Positions 1 to 6,227 of a stretch of 14,207 bases of DNA are shown piece by piece. Origin of the DNA: Lachnospiraceae bacterium UBA3845 (lineage in GTDB: Bacteria > Bacillota > Clostridia > Lachnospirales > Lachnospiraceae). Under the pieces are notes generated by a model. That model saw nothing but the letters and a program-made list of their open reading frames with translations, made no database searches and was not told the origin of the DNA. Numbering within the stretch: position 1 is the stretch's first letter; each line of letters begins with the position of its first letter. The position numbers and the translations under genes are program-made. The DNA is taken from positions 1 to 14,207 of the forward strand of contig DGHP01000084.1 of the NCBI GenBank assembly GCA_002392705.1, written 5' to 3'.

Positions 1-1812
1 GTCGACCACGGCAAGACGACCCTTGTGGACTGCCTGCTCCGGCAGAGCGGCGTATTCCGCGCGAATCAGGAAGTGACGGAACGTGTCATGGATTCGGGCG
101 ATATTGAACGCGAGCGCGGGATTACGATCCTGTCGAAAAATACGGCTGTTACCTATAAGAATACAAAGATCAATATCGTCGACACGCCGGGTCATGCAGA
201 CTTCGGCGGAGAAGTGGAGCGCGTGCTGAAGATGGTCAACGGTGTTATCCTTGTTGTCGACGCATTCGAAGGACCCATGCCGCAGACCCGTTTTGTCACC
301 CAGAAAGCCCTCGCCCTCGATCTTCCGGTCATTGTGTGCGTCAATAAAATCGACCGTCCGGAAGCGCGCCCGACTGAAGTCGTCGATGAGACGCTGGAGC
401 TTCTGATGGATCTGGACGCGTCGGACGAGCAGCTGGACTGCCCCTTCGTATTTGCCTCGGCAAAAGCGGGCTACGCCGTCCGTGAGCTCACGGACGAGCC
501 GAAAGACATGTCCCCGCTCTTTGAGACGATTCTGGAGCACATCCCGGCGCCGGAGGGAGATCCGGACGGGCCGCTGCAGATGCTCATCTCAACCATCGAT
601 TATAATGAATATGTTGGAAGGATCGGAATCGGCAAGATCGACCGCGGAAACATCCGGGTCAACCAGGACGCCCTGCTGGTCAACCATCATGATTCCTCCA
701 AAAAGCAGAAGGTCCGCATCACCAAGCTCTATGAGTTTGACGGACTGAAAAAGCAGGACGTCAGCCAGGCCTCCATGGGTTCGATCGTCGCCCTGAGCGG
801 AATCGAAAACCTGAAAATCGGCGACACGGTCTGCGCAGTGGATACGCCGGACGCGATCCCCTTCCAGAAGATTTCCGAGCCGACCATCTCCATGAATTTC
901 TGCGTCAACGACAGTCCGCTGGCCGGCCAGGAGGGCAAATACGTCACCTCCCGCCATATCCGCGACCGTCTCTACCGCGAGCTGAACACGGACGTGTCCC
1001 TGCGCGTGGAAGACACCGAGGACACCGATACCTTCAAGGTATCCGGACGCGGCGAGCTTCACCTGTCCGTCCTGATCGAGACGATGCGCCGGGAAGGATA
1101 TGAATTTGCCGTATCCAAGGCGGAGGTCATCTACAAAAAAGATGAGCGCGGCCGCAAACTGGAACCGATGGAGATCGCCTATGTGGATGTTCCGGATGAA
1201 TTCTCCGGCACGGTGATCCAGAAACTCTCCCTGAGGAAAGGGGAGCTTCAGGGCATGGGAAAAACCTCCGACGGCAGAACCAGGCTGGAATTCGAGATTC
1301 CTTCCAGAGGACTGATCGGTTTCCGGAACGACTTCATGACCGACACCAAGGGAACCGGCATCATCAATACCATCTTTGACGGTTACGGTCCCTACAAAGG
1401 AGATCTGCAATACCGCTCACAGGGAAGCCTGATCGCATTTGAAACCGGAACGGCAGTCGCCTACGGCCTCTTCAACGCCCAGGACCGCGGCACCCTCTTC
1501 ATCGAGCCGGGCGCCAAAGTCTATTCCGGCATGGTTATCGGCCAGTCCGGCAAGTCGGAGGATATCGAGCTGAATGTCTGCAAGACCAAGCATCTGACCA
1601 ATACCCGTTCCTCCGGCGCCGACGAAGCCCTGAAGCTGGTACCGGCAAAAGTCCTTTCCCTGGAACAGGCCCTTGAATTCATCGATACGGATGAACTGCT
1701 CGAGGTAACCCCGCAGTCCTTCCGCATCCGCAAGAAGATCCTGGATCCGCTTCTGCGCAAGCGCTCCATGTTCTCCAAAGCACAGAAGGAGAAGAACGCA
1801 CAGCAGCAGTAA
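1..1812 (+). CDS. typA: Ribosome-associated translational GTPase TypA/BipA (5' end missing)
   Basis: TypA/BipA is an EF-G-like GTPase that binds the ribosome and supports 50S assembly and growth under stress. The reading frame is open from base 1, so the window begins inside the gene. The first visible residues, VDHGKTTLVD, are the P-loop (G1), so only about the first 15 codons are missing; 603 residues remain against a usual 605-615. The other G motifs follow in order: ERERGITI (G2), DTPGHADFG (G3), NKID (G4) and SAK (G5). After these come the EF-Tu-like beta-barrel, the EF-G III/V-like domains (for example SGRGELHLSVLIE) and the TypA-specific C-terminal domain with SRGLIGFRNDFMTDTKGTG. The tail is lysine- and glutamine-rich (QKEKNAQQQ). 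It ends 25 bases before a strong terminator. Identity is secure; the true start lies outside the window. Confidence 0.97.
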   Translation, partial: VDHGKTTLVDCLLRQSGVFRANQEVTERVMDSGDIERERGITILSKNTAVTYKNTKINIVDTPGHADFGGEVERVLKMVNGVILVVDAFEGPMPQTRFVTQKALALDLPVIVCVNKIDRPEARPTEVVDETLELLMDLDASDEQLDCPFVFASAKAGYAVRELTDEPKDMSPLFETILEHIPAPEGDPDGPLQMLISTIDYNEYVGRIGIGKIDRGNIRVNQDALLVNHHDSSKKQKVRITKLYEFDGLKKQDVSQASMGSIVALSGIENLKIGDTVCAVDTPDAIPFQKISEPTISMNFCVNDSPLAGQEGKYVTSRHIRDRLYRELNTDVSLRVEDTEDTDTFKVSGRGELHLSVLIETMRREGYEFAVSKAEVIYKKDERGRKLEPMEIAYVDVPDEFSGTVIQKLSLRKGELQGMGKTSDGRTRLEFEIPSRGLIGFRNDFMTDTKGTGIINTIFDGYGPYKGDLQYRSQGSLIAFETGTAVAYGLFNAQDRGTLFIEPGAKVYSGMVIGQSGKSEDIELNVCKTKHLTNTRSSGADEALKLVPAKVLSLEQALEFIDTDELLEVTPQSFRIRKKILDPLLRKRSMFSKAQKEKNAQQQ

Positions 1813-1837
1813 AGCTGCAGCAGAAAACATTAAAACA

Positions 1838-1878
1838 GACCGGAGGTGTACAGACGCGCACCGCCGGTCTTTCTTTTC
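1838..1878. terminator. Probable bidirectional rho-independent terminator between typA and the gntR gene
   Basis: GACCGG (1838-1843) pairs with CCGGTC (1864-1869). An inner GGTG (1845-1848) pairs with CACC (1859-1862) after one mismatch. On the plus strand the stem is followed by TTTCTTTT, which suits typA. On the minus strand the same stem is followed by TGTTTTAATGTTTT, which would also stop transcription arriving from the gntR gene. The position between convergent genes fits a shared terminator. Confidence 0.85.
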
Positions 1879-1964
1879 CTGTATCTCAGCCGCCTGTCAT
1901 GCCGCCGTCTTCTATCAGCTGACTGCAGTACAGGCTCCGCTGTCTGCGGCAGGACCGATGTCTT

Positions 1965-2675
1965 TCATTTCATCTGCGACAGGATCGCCACTTTCTGATT
2001 CTCGATATGGCGGCAGATCGTCCGGGCCGCCTGCTCCTCGTCCTTTTCCCGGAAAGCCTCGATCAGGGCCTTATGCTCCGAAACCAGATAAGGAAGACTC
2101 ATCTCGATCTTGAGATTCTCCAGACGGTAGCGGTAGATCTGCTCGCGCAGGGAGGTCAGCAGAAGCTCCAGTCTCCGGTTGTGCGCCGCTTCCGTGATCA
2201 GTTCATGAAAATGAACGTCAGCCATGGCGCTCTTCGAAGGATTATTCAGATCCTCACCGGCAAGCAGGGACTGCTCAAATTCCTCCTCCGCCTGTTCAAG
2301 ACGCGCAAGCATCTCCCTGTCCATATTCCGGCAGGCCTTCCGGACAGCAAGCTCCTCGAGGGCCATCCGCACTTCCAGGACATCCTTCAGATCCGAAGCC
2401 TCGATCCCCGCAACCACCGCGCCGCGGTGCTCGTTCATCTTCACCAGTCCGTCCATCTCCAGAAGACGGATCGCTTCCCTGACCGGCGTCCTGCTCATGC
2501 CCAGCTGGTTCGCCAGGTGCAGTTCCATCAGGCGGGTCCCCGGCTGAAGCCTGTTCTCCAGTATGGCGTCCCGCAGCGTCCGGAAAACAAGTTCCCGCAG
2601 CGACACGGTATCGTCATGATACAGTGTCAGATCAACGGGCTTATTATTCTTCTTCTCTCTGAATCCCTCCGGCAT
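1965..2675 (-). CDS. GntR-family (FadR/FCD subfamily) transcriptional regulator
   Basis: DNA-binding one-component regulator of unknown ligand. From the start chosen here it has 236 residues. A winged helix occupies roughly residues 25-90, with LANQLGMSRTPVREAIRLLE as recognition helix and the RTPVREA signature of GntR proteins. An all-helical FCD ligand-binding domain follows. It keeps the usual metal-ligand pattern: D and H in DVHFHELI, H in SEHKALIEAF, H in CRHIENQ. Such domains bind small carboxylates or sugar acids, often through a metal. An upstream in-frame ATG at 2720 would add 15 residues and overlap ispE by 38 bases, but no Shine-Dalgarno precedes it. The ATG at 2675 lies 7 bases past the ispE stop and has GGGAGGAAG about 12-15 bases upstream, so it is preferred, not proven. 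It is probably co-transcribed with ispE; its targets cannot be read from the sequence. Confidence 0.9.
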   Translation of the reverse strand: MPEGFREKKNNKPVDLTLYHDDTVSLRELVFRTLRDAILENRLQPGTRLMELHLANQLGMSRTPVREAIRLLEMDGLVKMNEHRGAVVAGIEASDLKDVLEVRMALEELAVRKACRNMDREMLARLEQAEEEFEQSLLAGEDLNNPSKSAMADVHFHELITEAAHNRRLELLLTSLREQIYRYRLENLKIEMSLPYLVSEHKALIEAFREKDEEQAARTICRHIENQKVAILSQMK

Positions 2676-2682
2676 CGTCCGC

Positions 2683-3579
2683 TCAAACTTCCTCCCGCTG
2701 AATTCTCCCGTTTCCCGCATAAAAAGGCTCTGTCACGCAGAGCATCCTCGCATATCCATCCTCCCTGAGGACAGACGCGGCCTTCCGCGCATCCTCCCGT
2801 TTCTCAAAGATTCCGAAGACGGAAGGTCCGCTTCCGCTCATCATGGCAGCCAGCGCGCCATGCTCTTTCATCCGTTTCTTAATATCGGAAATAACAGGAT
2901 AGGCCTGTTCCGTCACCGTCTCCAGGACATTGCCGCAGAGGCTGCACAGCCCTCTCAGGTCCCCTGCCTCCAGACAGCGGATCTGTCCGTCGATATCCGG
3001 ATGGACCGTCTGCTCCGTCAGTTCCAGATGGGTGTATACGAATCTGGTCGACACATGCAGATCCGGCTTCGCAATCAGGATCACACAGGGCGGAATCGAT
3101 GCAAGAGGGGTAAGAATATCGCCGATCCCCTCCGCCAGCGCGGTGCCTCTCATAATGCAGTAGGGTACGTCGGCCCCCAGCTTCACGCCCCGCTCCCGCA
3201 GCTGCTCCTGGGTCAGCTGCAGATGGAAGAGCCGGTTCATGCCGACCAGCACAGCCGCCGCGTCAGAGCTGCCGCCGGCAAGGCCTGCGGCTACCGGGAT
3301 CTTCTTTTTCAGGTCGATAAAGACGCCCCCCTCAATTCCGAATTCCTCTATCAGAAGCCTGGCGGCTTTCACGGCCAGATTGCCGTCATCCGTCGGCAGA
3401 AAGCCGAGATTGGTACGGATCCTGACTCCTTCCGAGCGTGTCGCGGAAAGGCTGATGCTGTCAAACAGGCGGACCGTCTGCATGATCATGCGCAGATCGT
3501 GATAGCCGTCCTCCCGTCTGCCTGTCACATCAAGTCCCAGATTAATCTTCGCCATTGCCCTGAGATTAAGCTGTCTCAT
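2683..3579 (-). CDS. ispE: 4-diphosphocytidyl-2-C-methyl-D-erythritol kinase
   Basis: IspE phosphorylates the 2-hydroxyl of CDP-methylerythritol with ATP, the fourth step of the non-mevalonate (MEP) isoprenoid pathway, in the cytoplasm. The 298 residues are of normal length for the family. The GHMP-kinase signatures are all present: AKINLGLDVTGRREDGYHDL at residues 10-29 with the catalytic Lys (K11), the ATP-binding glycine/serine loop PVAAGLAGGSSDAAAV at 95-110, GADVPY with the catalytic Asp (D137), and the C-terminal MMSGSGPSVFGIF. The start has AGGAG with about 9 bases of spacing. Downstream, the GntR/FCD regulator follows with a 7-base gap or a 38-base overlap depending on its start, so the two are probably one transcript. 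A terminator separates it from greA upstream, which implies its own promoter in 3580-3675; I see no convincing one there. Confidence 0.97.
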   Translation of the reverse strand: MRQLNLRAMAKINLGLDVTGRREDGYHDLRMIMQTVRLFDSISLSATRSEGVRIRTNLGFLPTDDGNLAVKAARLLIEEFGIEGGVFIDLKKKIPVAAGLAGGSSDAAAVLVGMNRLFHLQLTQEQLRERGVKLGADVPYCIMRGTALAEGIGDILTPLASIPPCVILIAKPDLHVSTRFVYTHLELTEQTVHPDIDGQIRCLEAGDLRGLCSLCGNVLETVTEQAYPVISDIKKRMKEHGALAAMMSGSGPSVFGIFEKREDARKAASVLREDGYARMLCVTEPFYAGNGRIQREEV

Positions 3580-3647
3580 ACCTTCGTTCTCCTCATACAG
3601 AAACTGCTGATCATCCTGCTGCGGCGATGCCGTTTCCGGATGCCCCC

Positions 3648-3747
3648 GGCCGCCTGATCAGAAACAGCGGACCGGAAAAAAACGGATCCGGCCGGCGGAT
3701 CAGAAAGAATGGATCTGACCGGCGGATCAGAAAGAACGGATCCGGTC
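3648..3747. repeat. Degenerate 27-base tandem repeat covering the greA stop codon and downstream spacer
   Basis: Two adjacent 27-base copies at 3694-3720 and 3721-3747 differ at only about three positions; each begins GGCGGATCAGAAAGAA. A shortened copy lies at 3674-3693 and a more diverged one at 3648-3673. The 3721-3747 copy encodes the last residues of GreA (DRIRSF) and its TGA. The neighbouring copy read in the same register gives GQIHSF then TGA, so this looks like a tandem duplication of the greA 3' end. Confidence 0.8.
3676..3701 (-). terminator. Rho-independent terminator of greA
   Basis: Read on the minus strand, GATCCG (3701-3696) and CGGATC (3690-3685) form a perfect 6-bp GC-rich stem with a 5-base loop. 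It is followed two bases later by seven Ts (A-tract at 3676-3682). It begins 25 bases after the greA stop. The hairpin arms come from two neighbouring copies of the 27-base repeat. Confidence 0.75.
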
Positions 3748-4230
3748 GCCGGATTCATCATTTTCCTTATCAATTCCCCGGATCTCAACCTGATAGGAAT
3801 AGCCGCCATTTACCCTGACCGTGACGATATCCCCGACCTTATGCCGCATCAGTGCCTTCCCCAGCGGGGATTCGATCGATATCTGGTTGTTCAGAAGATC
3901 CCCCCGCATGGAGGTCACGATCCGGTAGCTCTCCTCACAGCCCTCCTCCATGTCATAGACATGGACCGTATTGTTCAGGCCCACCTCATCCGCGGCGGAC
4001 TGGTCCGACACGATGATCGCTGTCTTCAGGACGCCTTCCAGATAACGGATCCGGCTCTCATTTTCACCCCTGTATTTCTTTGCGGCATGGTATTCAAAAT
4101 TCTCGCTCCGGTCCCCCTGAGCGGCGGCTTCGGCAATCGCGGCGGCGGCTTCCTTCCGGATCACCAGCTTGCGGTGCTCCAGCTCCGCCTCAATCTTCGC
4201 CACATCGCCTTTGGTCAGTTTCTCTCTCAT
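3727..4230 (-). CDS. greA: GreA/GreB-family transcription elongation factor
   Basis: Gre factors insert a coiled coil into the RNA polymerase secondary channel and stimulate cleavage of backtracked transcripts. The 167 residues match the family. The N-terminal coiled coil (about 1-75) carries the acidic tip GDRSENFEYHAAK with D40 and E43, the residues that hold the catalytic magnesium. The C-terminal FKBP-like domain (about 85-155) includes the conserved SPLGKAL segment. The tip reads DRSENFEY rather than the more common DLSENAEY, and the protein ends in a charged tail (DKENDESGDRIRSF) whose last codons lie in the tandem repeat. It could be a GreA paralogue, since some Clostridia have several. 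A weak GAGG lies about 12 bases before the start. It is divergent from trmB and followed by its own terminator. Confidence 0.93.
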   Translation of the reverse strand: MREKLTKGDVAKIEAELEHRKLVIRKEAAAAIAEAAAQGDRSENFEYHAAKKYRGENESRIRYLEGVLKTAIIVSDQSAADEVGLNNTVHVYDMEEGCEESYRIVTSMRGDLLNNQISIESPLGKALMRHKVGDIVTVRVNGGYSYQVEIRGIDKENDESGDRIRSF

Positions 4231-4265
4231 ATCAGGTCTGTATCCTCACTTACTCTTTTTCATGC

Positions 4266-4282
4266 GCCCCGCTGCGCGGGGC
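4266..4282. other. GC-rich hairpin in the greA-trmB divergent spacer
   Basis: GCCCCGC (4266-4272) pairs perfectly with GCGGGGC (4276-4282) around a 3-base loop. Neither strand has a T-run after it, so it is not a standard terminator. If the minus-strand -10-like TAAAAT at 4298-4293, preceded by TG, is used, the hairpin would sit at the extreme 5' end of the greA mRNA. Confidence 0.5.
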
Positions 4283-4292
4283 ATCTTACGCT

Positions 4293-4300
4293 ATTTTACA
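4293..4300 (-). promoter_or_regulatory. Possible extended -10 element of a greA promoter
   Basis: The minus strand reads TG directly before TAAAAT (4298-4293), five of six matches to TATAAT. The hexamer 17 bases upstream resembles TTGACA poorly (two of six), so the call rests on the -10 element and its position about 63 bases before greA. Confidence 0.35.
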
Positions 4301-4336
4301 CTTTTTCCCCCGCAGAAGAAAGAGGCAACTTTCTTC

Positions 4337-4364
4337 TTGACAAAACCGCATTCGATGCGACAAT
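4337..4364 (+). promoter_or_regulatory. Probable sigma-A promoter of trmB
   Basis: A perfect TTGACA at 4337-4342 is followed after 16 bases by GACAAT (4359-4364), four of six matches to TATAAT. Transcription would start near 4371, leaving a leader of about 58 bases before the trmB start at 4429. This also argues against the in-frame ATG at 4363, which would lie inside the promoter. Confidence 0.5.
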
Positions 4365-4428
4365 GAAAAAGTCCGGTGCCATGCGCCGGAAGCGCATTCA
4401 GACATCCAGACAGAGGAGCGGAGAGATT

Positions 4429-5094
4429 ATGAGACTACGCAATATTCCGGGAGCGCGCGAGGAGATCGCCGCCTGCCCCTATGTTGTGCAGGATGAGGAG
4501 ATGGCCCGGATCCGCGGGCACTGGGCCGAGCGGTTCGGCAATGATCATCCCGTCCGGATCGAGATCGGAATGGGAAAAGGCCGTTTTCTGTCCCAGCTTG
4601 CCATGGAGAACCCGGAGATCAATTACGTCGGCATCGAGATGTATTCTTCCGTTCTTCTGCGCGCCCTGCAGAAGCGGCAGGACCTGGAGGAATCAGGCAT
4701 CCACCTGGACAATCTCCTGTTCCTTCGCATGGACGCGAAGGACATCACGGACATCTTCGCGCCCGGCGAAGTGGACCGGATCTATCTGAATTTTTCGGAT
4801 CCCTGGCCCAAGGACAGGCACGCCAAGCGGCGCCTTCCGGGACGTGCCTTTCTTGCCTGCTATTCCCGGATCCTTTCCCCGGGCGGAACGGTTGAATTCA
4901 AGACAGACAACCGGGACCTTTTCGAATACGCGGTCGAAGAAGCCCGCACGGCAGGCTGGATCATCAAGGGCTGCACCCGGGACCTGCACCGGGACCCGGT
5001 CATGCGCCGGGGCAACGTCATGACGGAATACGAAGAAAAATTCTCCGCGATGGGGAACCCTATCTGCAAATATATCATCCGGCCGCTGCACTGA
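4429..5094 (+). CDS. trmB: tRNA (guanine-N7-)-methyltransferase
   Basis: TrmB transfers a methyl group from S-adenosylmethionine to N7 of G46 in the variable loop of many tRNAs. The 221-residue product starts MRLRNIPGAREEI, typical of Firmicutes TrmB. It carries the SAM-binding EIGMGKGRFL (about 45-54), the acidic EMY after beta-2, the family hallmark NFSDPWPKDRHAKRRL and the C-terminal TEYEEKF. The ATG at 4429 is preceded by GAGGAGCGGAGAG, a good Shine-Dalgarno region. The open frame continues upstream as far as 3709, but that part runs antisense to greA and lacks family sequence, and the in-frame ATG at 4363 has no ribosome binding site. No clear terminator follows; TCCGG/CCGGA at 5098-5113 is a weak 5-bp hairpin with a pyrimidine tail. 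Confidence 0.97.
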   Translation: MRLRNIPGAREEIAACPYVVQDEEMARIRGHWAERFGNDHPVRIEIGMGKGRFLSQLAMENPEINYVGIEMYSSVLLRALQKRQDLEESGIHLDNLLFLRMDAKDITDIFAPGEVDRIYLNFSDPWPKDRHAKRRLPGRAFLACYSRILSPGGTVEFKTDNRDLFEYAVEEARTAGWIIKGCTRDLHRDPVMRRGNVMTEYEEKFSAMGNPICKYIIRPLH

Positions 5095-5227
5095 AGTTCC
5101 GGTCCCTTCCGGATCTCTCTCCGAAAGGAATCTCGGCGGCAGGAATCTTTTGTGATACCGGTCCGGCGCAAAGCCGTCAGTGCATTCGGAACAGCTGCAG
5201 CATGCATCCGCGAAAGGAGGCTTCAGG

Positions 5228-6202
5228 ATGGCTCAAAGACCGAAGCGCCTGATCGAAGGCGACTACCATATCAAGGAAAACCTTCAGCTTGACCTGTCCG
5301 ATCCAAAGCGCGCGGCCCTGGTATGCAGGGCGCTCTCTTCCGAGACCAGGCTGCAGATCCTGAATGCCCTGATCGAAAGGTCCATGACCATTTCCCAGCT
5401 TGCGGAACATTTCTATCTCCCGGTCTCATCCATGTCGGTGCATATTCATATCCTGGAAGAGGCCGGGCTTGTAACCTCCATCTCCAATCCCGGCGTCCGG
5501 GGGACCAAAAAGCTCTGCGGGATCTCCGCCTCCAGCGTGGTCTTTGACCTGTTTGCCCATAAAAAAAAGATGCCCCTGCAGAAGGCTCCCGTCTATGTCA
5601 GCATGCCAGTAGGCAATTACAGCGACTGCGAGGTGATTCCTCCCTGCGGCATCGTCTCCACGAATCTTTATCTCTACCAGGAAGACTCCCCCTACGGCTT
5701 TTATATGCCTGACCATGTTCACGCCTCCCTGGTCTGGCTAACCGGAGGATACCTGGAGTACCGTTTTCCGAATGAAGCCCTGAACCGCGGCCATCCGTCC
5801 CGGATCCAGTTCTCCTTTGAGATCTGCGCGGAAGCGCCGGGTTATGATAATAACTGGCCATCCGATATCCGCCTGGAACTGAATCAGCGCCTGATCACCG
5901 TCCTGCACATCAAGGGAGATTACGGCGGACGCAGAGGGATCTATAACCCCTCCTGGTGGGATGACAGCAACAGCCAGTTCGGAGACTATATCATCCTGGA
6001 TGTCACTCATTCCGGATGTTATCTGGGATCCGGCAAGGTCTCCGATGAGACTATTGAAAGCCTTGACCTTGCCGGCGGATATACTTTCTCTTTCCGTCTT
6101 TCCATTGCCGACCGGAAGGATCACCTCGGCGGCATGAATCTTTTCGGCCGCCAGTTCGGAGACTATGATCAGGATATCATTATGAAGGTGGAATACGAAT
6201 GA
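5228..6202 (+). CDS. ArsR-like winged-helix regulator with a large C-terminal domain of unknown function
   Basis: A 324-residue protein. Residues about 25-95 form an ArsR/SmtB-type winged helix: DPKRAALVCRALSSETRLQI, then TISQLAEHFYLPVSSMSVHI as the helix-turn-helix, then a wing. Proteins of the ArsR family are normally about 100 residues. Here about 220 more follow, predicted mostly beta from alternating hydrophobic and polar runs and rich in aromatics (VWLTGGYLEYRF, YNPSWWDDSN, GMNLFGRQFGDYDQDI). I do not recognise this domain; a carbohydrate- or ligand-sensing beta-sandwich is a guess from its make-up and its neighbours. The ArsR metal-site cysteines (CVC motif) are absent from the helix. 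The ATG at 5228 has AAAGGAGG with 7 bases of spacing, so the upstream in-frame ATG at 5180 is rejected. It converges on the GH2 operon and ends in a strong terminator, and is the best candidate for that operon's regulator. Confidence 0.85.
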   Translation: MAQRPKRLIEGDYHIKENLQLDLSDPKRAALVCRALSSETRLQILNALIERSMTISQLAEHFYLPVSSMSVHIHILEEAGLVTSISNPGVRGTKKLCGISASSVVFDLFAHKKKMPLQKAPVYVSMPVGNYSDCEVIPPCGIVSTNLYLYQEDSPYGFYMPDHVHASLVWLTGGYLEYRFPNEALNRGHPSRIQFSFEICAEAPGYDNNWPSDIRLELNQRLITVLHIKGDYGGRRGIYNPSWWDDSNSQFGDYIILDVTHSGCYLGSGKVSDETIESLDLAGGYTFSFRLSIADRKDHLGGMNLFGRQFGDYDQDIIMKVEYE

Positions 6203-6221
6203 ACCGTATTCCACCTCTTTT
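6186..6221 (+). terminator. Strong rho-independent terminator overlapping the regulator's 3' end
   Basis: AGGTGGAATACG (6186-6197) pairs perfectly over 12 bp with CGTATTCCACCT (6205-6216) around a 7-base loop, followed by CTTTT. The stop codon TGA (6200-6202) lies in the loop and the 5' arm encodes KVEYE. On the minus strand the hairpin lies just after the GH2 stop but is followed only by TTCAT, so it would be a weaker stop for the operon. Confidence 0.88.
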
Positions 6222-6227
6222 AGTGCA

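Noticed and set aside
589..1410. 273-codon minus-strand open frame within typA
   Set aside because: Antisense to typA, whose domain order is complete; no ribosome binding site or family motif.
2007..2768. 253-codon plus-strand open frame opposite the GntR regulator
   Set aside because: Shadow frame of a clear GntR/FCD gene; composition is atypical for a protein.
2860..3657. 265-codon plus-strand open frame opposite ispE
   Set aside because: Antisense to ispE with all GHMP-kinase motifs; no independent support.
3709..4428. N-terminal extension of the trmB frame
   Set aside because: It is antisense to greA and crosses the trmB promoter; TrmB proteins begin at MRLRN, which has its own ribosome binding site.
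5098..5113. Terminator after trmB
   Set aside because: TCCGG/CCGGA is only a 5-bp stem and the tail is TCTCTCTCC rather than a T-run, so it is too weak to list.
5180..5227. Upstream start of the ArsR-like regulator
   Set aside because: The ATG at 5228 has a near-perfect AAAGGAGG at 7 bases; the 16 extra codons would include that ribosome binding site.
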